Shown in pieces: positions 48,168 through 59,190 of a stretch of DNA of 64,000 nt. The position numbers were made by a program, and so were the translations under genes. Below the pieces are notes generated by a model that was given only the letters and a program-made list of their open reading frames with translations, was not told where the DNA came from and searched no databases. This stretch comes from Meghimatium bilineatum (Eukaryota > Mollusca > Gastropoda > Stylommatophora > Philomycidae): contig CM067314.1 in NCBI GenBank assembly GCA_034231615.1, positions 8,805,501-8,869,500 of the forward strand. Direction: 5' to 3'. Each line of letters opens with the position of its first letter. Within the stretch, counting starts at the first letter, position 1.

Positions 48168-48866
48168 AAGGCCTCTTTCTAAATATAAAGAAAACAGAAG
48201 TAATAGATATTTCAAAGAAACAAAATACCACACCTTGCAAGATCAAAGTGAATAATATAGCATTAAAAAGGTCCACCAATTCAGATATTTAGGCACAACG
48301 ATTACATCAGATGGAAGAAGTTCAACAGAAATAAGAAGCAGAATAGGGCAGGCAAAAACAACATTCAGATAAATGAAAAATATATTGTGTAATATGACCT
48401 TGTCATTAGAGGTGAGAATGAGAGTTCTGCAGTGCTATATAACTCCTATACTAACATATGGGTGCGAGTCTTGGACAATAAACAAACTAGAAATTGGGAA
48501 ATTAGAGGCAATAGAGATGTGGTTCTACGGAAGCATGCTGAGAATACCATGGACTGCCAGAAAAACTAACGTAGAGGTGTTGAAAGAGTCAAATGCGAAA
48601 CTGACCTTAATCAATAATATAAGAAAAAGGCAATTTTCTTTTATTGTCCACTTCATGAGACAGGCTGGTTTGGAGAACATAGTCACAACAGGCAAAATTG
48701 AAGGCAGCAGAGACAGAGGGCGACAACGTGAGAAAATATTAGGCAGTTTGAAAACCTGGCACGGCAAGGAAACAACATCGATCTTGATACATAATGCTGT
48801 GGACAGAGAGCTGTTGAGAACCATGACTGCCTACGCCACCCGGCATGGCACCTGATGATGAATGAC
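48168..48866 (+). pseudogene. RTE-like LINE 3' fragment, copy B, with TGATGA end
   Basis: Plus-strand 160-codon open part (48373-48855) reads YGCESWTINKLEIGKLEAIE, RIPWTARKTNVEVLKESN, FMRQAGLENIVTTGK, RDRGRQREKILGSL and a terminal ATRHGT. Upstream, a broken frame gives the FRYLGTTI-like block (48280-48330). It ends CGGCATGGCACCTGATGATGA. The stop before 48373 (TAAATGAAAAA) breaks the frame. Closest to copy A. Confidence 0.85.
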
Positions 48867-49045
48867 ACTGAGTATTCTTCGTAGACATGTCATTTCTGCT
48901 GTCACTATTATTCTTTTGTCTTGTGCTGTCATTGTCCAGGTTTGGCACTGGTAGCATAGTGATGGAATAATAATAGTCTTGTATAATGCAACTTTAGTGT
49001 CTATGTTTACATTGTTGTTCTTGAAAACACGTGTCATCTGTCCTA
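48867..49045 (-). pseudogene. LINE pol fragment abutting copy B
   Basis: The minus strand reads NNVNIDTKVALYKTIII, then SLCYQCQTWTMTAQDKR and VTAEMTCLRRILSV. The same block is found at 63650-64000 (plus) and, in worn form, at 1370 and 55550. Copy B's 3' end lies directly against it, so copy B probably inserted here. Confidence 0.75.
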
Positions 49046-49130
49046 GGATCTGGTATGTTTTGTTGCAACTATTTTGTATCTCTTTACTGTTGTTACCTTC
49101 ACCGAAAGGAGAATAGAATCATTGTTCCAT

Positions 49131-50190
49131 TGAATAACAACGTTATAAAAACGGATAAATATCGGTGATGATAACAAAAACGGATAAATATCGGTGATGA
49201 TAACAAAAACGGATAAATATCGGTGATGATAACAAAAACGGATAAATATCGGTGATGATAACAAAAACGGAAAAATATCAGTGATGATAACAAAAACGGA
49301 AAAATATCGGTGATGATAACAAAAACGGATAAATATCGGTGATGATAACAAAAACGGAAAAATATCAGTGATGATAACAAAAACGGATAAATATCGGTGA
49401 TGATAACAAAAACGGATAAATATCGGTGATGATAAATAAAACGGATAAATATCGGTGATGATAACAAAAACGGATAAATATCGGTGATGATAACAAAAAC
49501 GGAAAAATATCAGTGATGATAACTAAACGGATAAATTCGGTGATGATAACAAAAACGGATAAATATCGGTGATGATAACAAAAACGGATAAATATCGGTG
49601 ATGATAACAAAAACGGATAAATATCGGTGATGATAACAAAAACGGATAAATATCGGTGATGATAACAAAAACGGAAAAATATCAGTGATGATAACTAATT
49701 GGATAAATTCGGTGATGATAACAAAAAAGGAAAAATATCGGTGATGATAACAAAAACGGATAAATATCGGTGATGATAACAAAAACGGATAAATATCGGT
49801 GATGATAACAAAAACGGATAAATATCGGTGATGATAACAAAAACGGAAAAATATCAGTGATGATAACTAAACGGATAAATTCGGTGATGATAACAAAAAC
49901 GGAAAAATATCGGTGATGATAACAAAAACGGATAAATATCGGTGATGATAACAAAAACGGATAAATATCGGTGATGATAACAAAAACGGATAAATATCGG
50001 TGATGATAACAAAAACGAAAAAATATCAGTGATGATAACTAAACGGATAAATTCGGTGATGATAACAAAAACGGAAAAATATCGGTGATGATAACAAAAA
50101 CGGATAAATATCGGTGATGATAACAAAAACGGAAAAATATCGGTGATGATAACAAAAACGGATAAATATCGGTGATGATAACAACAATAA
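49131..50190. repeat. 29-bp minisatellite with 172-bp higher-order repeat
   Basis: About 37 units of AACAAAAACGGATAAATATC plus GGTGATGAT. A 27-bp variant with AACTAAACGGATAAATTCGG occurs at about 49520, 49692, 49864 and 50036, exactly 172 bp apart, so a six-unit block was amplified four times. The first 370 bp follows a different order. One unit has AATAAAACGG. Confidence 0.97.
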
Positions 50191-50640
50191 GGAGTCAATA
50201 TATTTTCCTGTTTGTAACAACAAACGGTTTTTTCCGTTTTTTTATTTTTCGTTTTCCAAACCGTTTTTGGCTTTAGTGAGCTATAAAATTGATATCGACC
50301 TAGTTGGTATGATGCGAAGTTGTGTGATTGTGTCCTGACAGCGGAACTATGAATCTATTCAATGGAGATAAAACCAGCTAGATTTATCATTGTCGGCTTA
50401 TTCAATCTCGCCATTGGTCAAGGGTCCTTAAAAACTAATATATAAACTATGTCGGATTTAAGTGCTGGACAAATCAGTGGTGAATTTGTTAGGATCGCCG
50501 TGTCTGGTGAGTGGAGACAAATGAATTGAAGAATTCATTATTTGTCTTAGACCAGACAGCGCAATTGTTTGGTGGGTATTATTACTTGTAATTGTATGTT
50601 TGTATGCGTTTGTATAGAAAATTCGAGCAATATTTAGATA
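50191..50640. other. Unassigned DNA
   Basis: No gene recognised. It begins with CGGTTTTTTCCGTTTTTTTA-like pyrimidine stretches. Confidence 0.4.
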
Positions 50641-51345
50641 AGTGTTATTGTTTGTAAGGTTGAATTTGAGCAAGTTTTTGAGGGTTTATGAGTTTATGTC
50701 TGTGCATGTTTGAGGGTTTGAGAACATCACTGTGTGCAAGTTTGAACGCTTGTGAGCTTATGTCTTTGCAAGTTTTAGGCTGTGTGAGTATATTTATGTG
50801 TAGATTTGAGGGTTTGTGAGCATATTTATGTTCAATTTTGAGCGTTTGTGAGTATATTTATGTTCAATTTTGAGGGTTTGTGAGTATATTTATGTGTAGG
50901 TTTGAGGGTTTGTGAGCATATTTATGTGTATATTTAAGGGTTTGTGAACATATTTATGTGTAGGTTTGAGGGTTTATGAACATATTTATGTGTAGATTTG
51001 AGGGTTTGTGAGTATATTTTTGTGTGAAGGTTTGAGAGTTTATAAATGTATATTTGTGCAAGTTTGATCATTCGTGAGTTTATGTCTGCTCAAGTTTGAG
51101 GGTTTGTATGTTTATGTCTGCTCAAGTTTGAGGATATGTAAGTTTATGTCTCTTGAAGTTTGAAGGTTGATAAGTTTATGTCTGTGCACGCTTGACGGCT
51201 GGTGAGTTTATGTCTGTGCAAGTATGAAGGCTCGTGAGTTTATGTCTGTGCAAGATTTAGAGTTCCTGCGTGTATGTCTGAAGAAATGTTAGACATTGTA
51301 AACGTTTGCGTGTGTAAATCTGATAGTTTGTGAGTTTATATTTGC
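50641..51345. repeat. Degenerate ~31-bp minisatellite, about 22 copies
   Basis: Units of GTTTGAGGGTTTGTGAGCAT plus ATTTATGTGTA early, and AAGTTTGAGGGTTTGTAAGT plus TTATGTCTGTGC later, heavily diverged. An old array. Confidence 0.85.
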
Positions 51346-51360
51346 AGAAATATGAAGTTA

Positions 51361-51420
51361 ATGCTGATTGGTTGATTACTGATACAGCAATCCATTGGCT
51401 CATGCCCGTTGACCCAATAC
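51361..51420 (-). mobile_element. Family B 3' fragment
   Basis: TGATTGGTTGATTACTGATA followed by CAATCCATTGGCTCATGCCC and GTTGACCCAATACCA matches the 3' end of family B in minus orientation. It is 5'-truncated after ~60 bp, as expected for target-primed reverse transcription. Confidence 0.75.
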
Positions 51421-51788
51421 CACTGTGTGATATATGCATGTGAGCTGTTGTTTTGTTTCATATAAGGTGTTCCATTTATTTGTCCTCGGAGAGAGAAAAG
51501 TTTCCTTGCATTACCCAGAGCTGCACACTAAAAAAAAGGTGATAGGCGATAGTTTCGTAAGGATGACTGCACACAGCTGGCACCCTGGAGTGTGTCCGTA
51601 GTGACGTTTGTGAGATAATGTGATAATAATGAGTGAATGTTATTCTTTCTGAGAAAATTGTACATACATTTCAGTCCACGTAAAAAAGATTCTGCATCCA
51701 GAAATCAGATTTAGGAACATAAGACAAATTGATTACATCACAGAGATGAAGAAAACTGTGAAATTAATTGCAACAGACAAACATACTC
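51421..51788. other. Unassigned DNA
   Basis: No gene or repeat recognised between two family B pieces. Confidence 0.4.
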
Positions 51789-51798
51789 GGGTGTATAG

Positions 51799-52414
51799 GC
51801 TTGTTGGTTGGTTGCTGATCCAGCGGTCTATGGGCTCATGCCCTTTGACCCAATGCCATTAAATGACAACATATTGCTGGGAAGTATGTGGATTTTCGTC
51901 CCACCCCGGGACAGAGCCAGAGAATAACTATCACACCTCCAGGAAGGTAGGTTTCAATCTATGCACTGCTCCGAGCCACTGTAGCCAAGATAGGGTTTAC
52001 TGTGCTCATTCCCCAATGACTACTAATTATGCCGAACTTCTCTATTGCTCCAGGCATGCAACAAAATGTTCAAGTCACAAGGATTGTCACGTCCTGAGTC
52101 ACTCTGCTTCTATGATGGGCCTCAGCCATAAGAAAAAACAGTGCTGTCAGTTTCCTCCTCCCCCAGTGCTGCACAGTACATCTCTGGCTCCCTCCCAACC
52201 ACAGAGGGTGAATGCATATATTCAAGTAAACATGAAACACATTTCAACAACAAAATAACAGCATAATAAGCATAATTGTATAGATTATGTGCCATGAAGC
52301 TTCTATAAGATGATAACCTCAATATAACGTCATGTCATCTACTAAGGTTTTCTGTTGCATGGGTGGTTTGTCTAGTGGGCCATTGGTGAGACCCACAGAT
52401 GCAACTACATGCGT
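51799..52414 (-). mobile_element. Family B retroposon, copy 3 (~616 bp)
   Basis: Minus-oriented full copy. It begins on the plus strand with GGTTGGTTGCTGATCCAGCG (complement of the AACC tail) and ends ACAGATGCAACTACATGCGT. It is flanked by perfect 10-bp repeats GGGTGTATAG (51789-51798 and 52415-52424). Confidence 0.87.
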
Positions 52415-52619
52415 GGGTGTATAGTTTAAAAACAAACGTTTTCCATTTGTTCTGTTCTTGAATATGTTCTAAGATTTACTCAATAGGTTGAATGTTCCCT
52501 CTTCTCCATAAGTTCCTAGATCTTCCCTATTTTTTTTTACCAAGTGTCTTCCATGATTCCTGTTTACTCATTTTCGGAGCGTGTGTCCAATCCATTTCCA
52601 ATGTCCTTTCCGCATCTTT

Positions 52620-52850
52620 GTAACAACTGAACAATCATACACAGTTTGTAACAATTTAGCTACCACACAAAGTTTGGAACAATTGACCTACCACACACAG
52701 TTTGTAACATCTGAACTACCGCACAAAGTTTGTAACATCTGAATTACCACACAAAGTTTTTTAACCTCTGAACTACCACACAAAGTTTGTAACATGTGAA
52801 CTACCACACAAAGTTTGTAACATGTGAACTACCACACAAAGTTTGTAACA
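52620..52850. repeat. 28-bp minisatellite, about 8 copies
   Basis: Unit AGTTTGTAACATGTGAACTA plus CCACACAA, older at the left end (AACAATTGACCTACCACAC). Confidence 0.9.
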
Positions 52851-53639
52851 TTAAGATGTTACAAATCTATAAAGGATTTATTTGGCCAGACTGAAAATAT
52901 TATTACTGTCTTGATAGCTGTGGATTTAGTGTGAGGTCGAGAAAGGGAAGCGATGGAAATGATAGAGCCAGATCTAAGAAAATGCTAGACATTGGGTACA
53001 CGAGGAAGAGAACATAATAGAGACGTGGTATTAAATCAACCATAATCAAAGCGTCAATGAAATTCAACGACGATTCAGAATTACAGTCCTTGAAATCAAG
53101 TGTTACCGCTGATTGCTCTTGACCCCTGACCCTTGACCTGTCGATCTTGGAACGAGCCGGAAATAGAGACCCACTGAAGCGCTGATTATGGATTCCGTTT
53201 CTCCTGGAAGAGAGACTCACAAAAAATGACGTCTCAATTTTTCCAGCATTGGATCTTTCAGCGTGAATGTTGCATTTGGTTTTAATTAGAGAAAATGAAT
53301 TGATTGTAGCAGCAGGATAACTGATTTGTGTGTTTATTGTTGTTGTTCTTTCAGATAGTATTCTTAATGTTGGCATTGATTGATGGGTCATTTGTTTCGC
53401 GAAAGAGTCAAATCTCCATAATTTTTGAGATTATTGAGAATACAAACCAAGTTTTACAATATCGTACATGCTAATGTGTCGTTCCTTGTTACCAGAATTG
53501 TTAGGTTCGGAGTTCAAGTTTGATGAGATGGTTATGCACACACAAGAACTCTTTGTGCCTCAAATGATTATCAGGAATATATAATTCTAACATCTACGGA
53601 CATTCTGTCACTCTTACATCATTTCACGACCAAAATAGA
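52851..53639. other. Unassigned DNA
   Basis: A 162-codon minus-strand frame at 52903-53391 shows no recognised domain, signal or repeat. It is most likely chance, but is the longest non-repeat frame outside the LINE pieces. Confidence 0.35.
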
Positions 53640-53750
53640 ATCGGAACCATCAGCCGTTTTACCATGAGAGATTTACTGAAGCGGAGATCTGAGCACATAT
53701 GGACGTGTCCGGTGTGCGAAGTGGGTAATCAACATACCTAACACCTAATA
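53640..53750 (+). pseudogene. Family C relic, best copy
   Basis: The plus strand reads NRIGTISRFTMRDLLKRR, then SEHIWTCPVCEVGNQHT and a stop. It ends ACCTAACACCTAATACATC. The copy at 56983-57063 (minus) is nearly the same at DNA level over about 70 bp (GAGATCTGAGCAC, GTGTGCGAAGTGG). It lies next to the 15-bp array. Confidence 0.6.
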
Positions 53751-53763
53751 CATCATTCCACAT

Positions 53764-54250
53764 TAGTAGGACCGTGATTAGTAGGACCGTAATTAGTAGG
53801 ACCGAGATTAGTAGGACCGTGATTAGTAGGACCGTGGTTAGTAGGACCGTGATTAGTAGGACCGTGAATAGTAGGACCGTGGTTAGTAGAGCCGTGATTA
53901 GTAGGACCGTGATTAGTAGGACCGTGGTTAGTAGAGCCGTGATTAGTAGGACCGTGATTAGTAGGACCGTGAATAGTAGGACCGTGGTTAGTAGAGCCGT
54001 GATTAGTAGGACCGTGATTAGTAGGACCGTGAATAGTAGGACCGTGATTAGTAGGACCGTGAATAGTAGGACCGTGGTTAGTAGAGCCGTGATTAGTAGG
54101 ACCGTGATTAGTAGGACCGTGAATAGTAGGACCGTGATTAGTAGGACCGTGAATAGTAGGACCGTGATTAGTAGGACCGTGAATAGTAGGACCGTGGTTA
54201 GTAGAGCCGTGATTAGTAGGACCGTGATTAGCAGGACAGTGATTAGTAGC
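53764..54250. repeat. 15-bp minisatellite with 60-bp higher-order pattern, about 32 copies
   Basis: Unit GTGATTAGTAGGACC. Variants GTGAATAGTAGGACC and GTGGTTAGTAGAGCC recur in a four-unit order several times, so blocks of 60 bp were amplified. It is stop-free in frame on both strands (a 233-codon plus and a 206-codon minus frame), an artefact of the 15-bp unit. Confidence 0.96.
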
Positions 54251-54269
54251 CTAGCACTGGCATATCGTT

Positions 54270-55130
54270 CATTATCCATTTATGTATACACATATTGCAC
54301 CTTACTTAATCTTGTACACACACGCATTGCTCATTACGCAGCCTTATACACGTGCATTGCTCACTACACACTTGTGTGTACACATATTGCTAATTATTCA
54401 ATCGTGTGTATATATTATTCATTACTTAATTGTATGTACACATATTGCTCAATGATCAATCTTGTACACAGATAATACTCATTGCTCAAACTTGCACACA
54501 TCATGTGCAACCCTCCAGGGCCAGATAAATGGAACACATTATATGGAACAAAACAACAACTCACAAACACATGCATATATCACACAATGGCATTGGGTCA
54601 AAGGGTATGAGCCCATAGACCGCTGGATCAGCAACCAAATGTGTATACATATATAGTTTATGATTCACTACTGTGTACACGTGTTTCTGATTACTTGATA
54701 TTGTACACAAATATTGCTTATTACTCAAAATTGTACACACGCATATTAGACATCACTCAATCTTGCACATACAAATTGCTCAATCTTGCACACACAAATT
54801 GCTCAATCTTGCACACACAAATTGCTCAATCTTGCACACACAAATTGCTCAATCTTGCACACACACATTAATTATTACTGAATTTTCTACACATAATACT
54901 CATTACTCAATCTTGCAAACAAACATTGCTTATTACTTAATCTTCGAAAACATATTACTCATTACTCATTTTTGTAACGCATGCATTGCTCATTACTCAA
55001 TCTTATACACACACATTGCTCATTACTTAATTCTCTATACACACACATTGCTCAGTATTCAACTGTGTACACACAAATAACTCATTAATCAATTTTGTTC
55101 CCACATATTTCTTGCCATCCAATTTTGTCT
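54270..55130. repeat. Degenerate ~30-bp array, left part
   Basis: Loose repeats of ATTGCTCATTACTCAATCTT plus GTACACACAC. A fresher 23-bp sub-array (TGCTCAATCTTGCACACACA plus AAT, five copies) sits at 54760-54865. The same type continues at 56105-56440 and 56635-57180 beyond insertions, so this was probably one old array of about 2 kb. Confidence 0.8.
54583..54636 (+). mobile_element. Family B 3' fragment
   Basis: CAATGGCATTGGGTCAAAGG, then GTATGAGCCCATAGACCGCT and GGATCAGCAACCAAA: the last ~54 bp of family B, inserted in the degenerate array. Confidence 0.78.
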
Positions 55131-55139
55131 ATTGTCTAT

Positions 55140-56098
55140 GACCAGGTGGTGGTGTTGTTGTAGCTTCCATACTTGTCGTTGAGCTAATGGGTTTCTGAAG
55201 GAGATATAGTCAGCGTTCCAGAGACAGTTGTGTTTCTCTGGTTGAGATGTAGTCATGATTATTCAGGATGGTCTTGATGTTCTCTATCCACCTTTTCTTA
55301 GTTCTGTCCTTGTCTCTGTATCCTGATTCCATCTTGTTATAAGCTCTTATGGGAAGTTGATCGTTCATCCTCATAAGATGTCCAAACCATTTTATCTGCT
55401 GTTTCTCTATATATTCGATGAATGATGTTATACCTATTATCTTTCTGATGTTCTCACTGCGCATTTTCTCGAATATGGGGACTCCAATAGAATTCCTTAG
55501 ACATTTCATTTTCGCAAATTTCGATATTTCTCTTATGTGTAGATGTCAGTTGTCACGTCTGGCATTGGTAGCATAGTGTTGGTAAAAAGATGCTCTTAAT
55601 AATTTGTTTCTTTACTTCCCTATTAATTCGTGGGTGCAATAACAAAGGTGACAGCTTGTTTGTCTGTCACAGCGTTTGCCTATTTGCCTTTTGACATCTT
55701 TCTATCTCTTTGTCGAGTCGACCGTCTTCTGTGACAATACTTCCCAAGTACTTGAACGCTTTGACTTGTTTTATTTTTGTGTCCTCTATTTAGATGTTTA
55801 AGTGTTCTGTTGATCTGTTTTTTTTGTGCATAGTTTCTGTCTGTATTGTTTTAATCAACATGTTGTATTTATTGCATATTCTTGATTGTGAGTTGATGTC
55901 TTCTTCTTCTTCAGCGTTCATTCTCAAACTCCTCCTGGATTTCTCTAGTAGCAGGACCATGATCCATTCTAGATTTCCAGTAGGATGTAGTCCAGAGAAT
56001 GGAAATGCGTTGTTTCATGTTTTATTTGCGCTAATGGCCAGACACATCCGTCTTCGGCGAGGTGAGTTGATGTGAGTTTGCAGTTTTTCTTCGCCATC
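55140..56098 (-). pseudogene. LINE pol relic, split by a family A insertion
   Basis: The minus strand, starting at 56098, reads YDGEEKLQTHINS (just after the YADD region). It continues across the SINE at 55900-56061 into RICNKYNMLIKTIQTETM, VKAFKYLGSIVTEDGRLDKE, FLPTLCYQCQT, ENIRKIIGITSFIEYIEKQQ and IKWFGHLMRMNDQLP. Stops and frame changes occur near 55540, 55650 and 55790. The reading frame resumes correctly once the SINE and one copy of its 12-bp duplication are set aside. Confidence 0.82.
55900..56061 (-). mobile_element. Family A SINE-like element, copy 4 (inside a LINE relic)
   Basis: 162-bp minus-oriented copy flanked by perfect 12-bp repeats GTGAGTTGATGT (55888-55899 and 56062-56073). 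It interrupts LINE pol coding sequence, so it is younger than the LINE. Its first stem is partly lost (GTGTCT against TGAAAC). Confidence 0.93.
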
Positions 56099-56104
56099 AT
56101 ATCA

Positions 56105-56440
56105 CATCAAATGTGTACACATATAGCTCATTATTCACATGTGTACACATATAGCTCATTATTCAAATGTGTACACATATAGTTCATTATTCAAATGTGT
56201 ACACATATAGCTCCTTATTCAAATGTGTACACATATATTTCATTATTCAAATGTGTACATATATAGCTCCTTATTCAAATGTGTACATATATAGCTCATT
56301 ATTCAAATGTGTACACATATAGCTCATTATTCAAATGTGTACACATATAGCTCATTATTCAAATGTGTACACATATAGCTCATTATTCAAATGTGTACAC
56401 ATATAGTGTTTTCATTATTCGATATGACTGCACACTCGTT
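56105..56440. repeat. 28-bp minisatellite, about 12 copies
   Basis: Unit ATTCAAATGTGTACACATAT plus AGCTCATT, fairly uniform; GTACATATATAG and TTCATT variants. Part of the degenerate array begun at 54270. Confidence 0.93.
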
Positions 56441-56451
56441 GCTCATTATTT

Positions 56452-56623
56452 CTTCTTCTTCTTCTTCTTCAGAGTACATTCTCAAACTCCTGCTGAATTT
56501 TCTTGTAGCAGGACCATGGTTCTGTCCTACTAGATTTCCAGAAGGATGTAGTCCAGAGAATGGAGATGCGTTGTGTCGCCGTTTTATTTGCGCCAAAAGC
56601 CCGACACATCCATCTTCGGTGGA
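56452..56623 (-). mobile_element. Family A SINE-like element, copy 5
   Basis: 172-bp minus-oriented copy with a long TTC tail complement. It is flanked by perfect 11-bp repeats GCTCATTATTT (56441-56451 and 56624-56634). The target is the surrounding array, whose unit contains GCTCATTATT, so part of the match could pre-exist. Confidence 0.9.
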
Positions 56624-56634
56624 GCTCATTATTT

Positions 56635-57345
56635 GATATTGTACACACACATATTACTCATTACCTAAAAAATGTACACACATAATTCTCATTATGCAAT
56701 CTTCTATCAATGTTGCTCATTACTCGAACTTGTACGCGCATATTGCACATTATTAAAATGTGTTCACATATTGCTTGAAGTCAATATTGTAGTGACATAT
56801 TGCTTGAAGTCAATATTGTAGTGACATATTGCTTGAAGTCAATATTGTAGTGACATATTGCTTGAAGTCAATATTGTAGTGACATATTGCTTGAAGTCAA
56901 TATTGTAGTGACATATTGCTCATTACTGGATACTGTACACACACATTGCGCATTATTCACACTTGTACACATCTATTAGTTATTAGGTCTGTTGATTATC
57001 CACTTCGCACACCGGACACATCCATAGGTGCTCAGATCTCCGCTTCAGTAAATCTCTCAAAAGTATACACATATTATGAGTACATAACTTGTACACATGT
57101 ATTGTTCATTACTCAATATTTTTCACACATATTACGCATAACTGGAAATTGTACACAAATATTGATGCACACATTATTCATAACCCTATCGTATACACAC
57201 AATACAGCAAATACAATGAATAGCTAGCACATAAGCCTATTTTGTACACATAATATACAAAATACAATAAATAGCTAGCACATAAGCTATTTTGTACACA
57301 TAATATACAAAATACAATGAATAGATAGCACATAACAACACTAGC
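56635..57345. repeat. Degenerate array, right part, with two local expansions
   Basis: Loose ATTGCTCATTAC/GTACACACAC units. 56770-56920 holds about five copies of GACATATTGCTTGAAGTCAA plus TATTGTAGT (29 bp). 57190-57345 holds about three copies of a ~50-bp unit with AATAGCTAGCACATAAGC and ATTTTGTACACATAATATAC. Confidence 0.88.
56983..57063 (-). pseudogene. Family C relic inserted in the degenerate array
   Basis: The minus strand reads RDLLKRRSEHLWMCPVC then EVDNQ. It is the closest match to 53640-53750 and ends in a CTAATAACTAATAG stretch. Confidence 0.6.
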
Positions 57346-57744
57346 AGAGGAAGAAACAGTGGTTCTGTCATAATTTTTTTTCCATAGACGTCCGTGACCT
57401 TATCAAGATCCACTCATAGCTGTTCTTCACCCACACACATCTGTCCACATCCATGGTCTCTCCCACAAGAGGGTTTTCATACAATATTGGACCACAACAG
57501 CAAGAACTCTTGAATTGTAAAATAAAGTGCTGATAATATTTAAAATGAATCAAGCACGTCAAGTCTCCACGCTTGACTGTTATTTTGACATCACAGAAAA
57601 CCTTCAATAGTATTCCTTATTTTGTTATTCTACGACATAATTATAATTGGTGATCTTGTCTTGTTGAGTTAGTTTCATCCATATCTTGAATCATCCATGT
57701 TTTCCTGCTGCTGTTTACGGGTGTCATGTGAAGATTAAAAATAT
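57346..57744. other. Unassigned DNA
   Basis: No gene or repeat recognised. Confidence 0.4.
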
Positions 57745-57905
57745 CATGTTATAGATGGCACGAAAACTAGCATGGTTTGGGCATGTATGCAAACATGATT
57801 CCTTGTTCAAAAACAATACTGAAGGAAACCGGCGAAGGGGGAAGAAGCAGAAGTGGACAAATAAAGACATGGACAAACAACATCAAGGAATGGACAGGGC
57901 AGGAT
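57745..57905 (+). pseudogene. RTE-like LINE pol tail, frameshifted
   Basis: The plus strand reads ARKLAWFGHVCKHDSL in one frame; after a shift, basic residues and DNIKEWTGQ-type DNA (AACATCAAGGAATGGACAGG) follow. Same family as 2680-2982. It passes through a GACA/GGCA-rich zone (57906-58030) into GATA repeats. Confidence 0.7.
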
Positions 57906-58038
57906 TTTTCCAGACAGACAAAGACAGACGGACACATAGATAGATAGACAGAAAGGCAGGCAGGCAGACAGATAGATAGACAGATATACAGACATATAGA
58001 CAGACACGCAGGCAGGCAGACAGGCACACAGGCAGACA

Positions 58039-58233
<195 letters not shown>

Positions 58234-58541
58234 AGACAACACAACGGAGCATGTCAACTACATAAAATACATGTGCGCTGCCAAAGTAAAAAAGTTATAA
58301 ACACTTTACATCCTCAAATAGTAAACAAGGACAACGCAATGAAGGATTACTAGGTTATCTGTCTCCCTAACTTAATGGTCAAGCCGTTCGCTTTGTGACC
58401 AAGAGGCTGCCGGATCGAATCCATCTTTTGATATTTGTTTGCAAATTGGATTTTGTTGAAAATCCGTGGACATTTTAGTTTGAAGGTGCTAAATGATTGG
58501 GAAAAACAGCAATCGGCGTGACACTTGATTGAGATTGGCAT
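58234..58541. other. Unassigned, with a tRNA-like relic
   Basis: 58372-58432 reads TAATGGTCAAGCCGTTCGCT, then CCGGATCGAATCC, resembling the A-box region and B box of a tRNA-derived SINE. It is similar to 35478-35545. No tail or duplication was found. Confidence 0.35.
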
Positions 58542-58622
58542 TTCTTCTTCTTCTTCTGCGTTCGTTCTCAAACTCCTGCAGTTTAGCATGATGTAGTTCG
58601 GAGAATGGAATGTGTTGTGTCA
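58542..58622 (-). mobile_element. Family A SINE-like fragment, copy 6
   Basis: TTCTTCTTCTTCTTCTGCGT followed by TCGTTCTCAAACTCCTGCAG and then GATGTAGTTCGGAGAATGG: the family A 3' half with an internal deletion, truncated near the GTTGTGTCA motif. No clear flanking duplication. Confidence 0.75.
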
Positions 58623-58949
58623 TGATCTACAGCATTGCTGCGATATCCTCGCCTTTCTGCTTGAAATATCCAACTTCAGCATGCTTTGGGTCACTGACCC
58701 CATATGGAATAGGACAGCTAACTCCATCACATAAGCTCCCTAGTCGTCTCTTATGACATGCATGAAAGGTAAACAGTGTTGCTATTCTTTGCTACCCTCT
58801 CGGGCCCGGCAACACACGGGTGGGGAGTTATTTCGAATACTTGTAGGATAATAAGAAAAATCTACCGCACCGTCTTGGTGTTAAGGTGGTTGAAAACTCC
58901 AGATCTAGCTTGGAATTGGACTGCCATATTTAGGACTCGTATGATCAGA
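58623..58949. other. Unassigned DNA
   Basis: No gene or repeat recognised. Confidence 0.4.
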
Positions 58950-59190
58950 GTATAAAAGAAAACTACGCCTGTTTGGTCATATAAAGAGCCACAACTGTTT
59001 AGAAAGACAAATAATGGAGGGAAGAGTACCTTGGAAGAGGAGAAAGGGCAGACCAAGAAGACGATGGGCTGACGACATTAAAGATAACATGAATACATCG
59101 CTAGAAAATGTAAGCCACATCACCCAAGACAGAGAGAGGTTCAGAGAGTTCATTGGAAAGACAACGTTCTGGAAGGAATACGTCACATGA
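58950..59190 (+). pseudogene. LINE pol C-terminal fragment, open
   Basis: About 79 open codons without a start: KLRLFGHIKSHNCLERQI, MEGRVPWKRRKGRPRRRW, ADDIKDNMNTSLENVSHITQ and a final TFWKEYVT with stop. It is the better-preserved relative of 3395-3760 (FGHLKRHDGIERL, TFWKYYAT). It is 5'-truncated and lacks the polymerase core. Confidence 0.8.

Noticed and set aside
49131-50190. CRISPR-like 29-bp repeats
   Set aside because: No spacers; neighbouring units touch and vary gradually; no cas-like genes.
51863-52258. 131-codon frame and 9424-9807 127-codon frame as a conserved gene
   Set aside because: Both lie inside family B copies and share sequence for that reason; the frame is broken in copy 1.
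52903-53391. 162-codon minus-strand frame as a host exon
   Set aside because: No recognisable domain, repeat or splice context; cannot be supported from sequence alone.
53659-54475. Overlapping 233- and 206-codon frames on opposite strands
   Set aside because: 15-bp minisatellite, stop-free on both strands.
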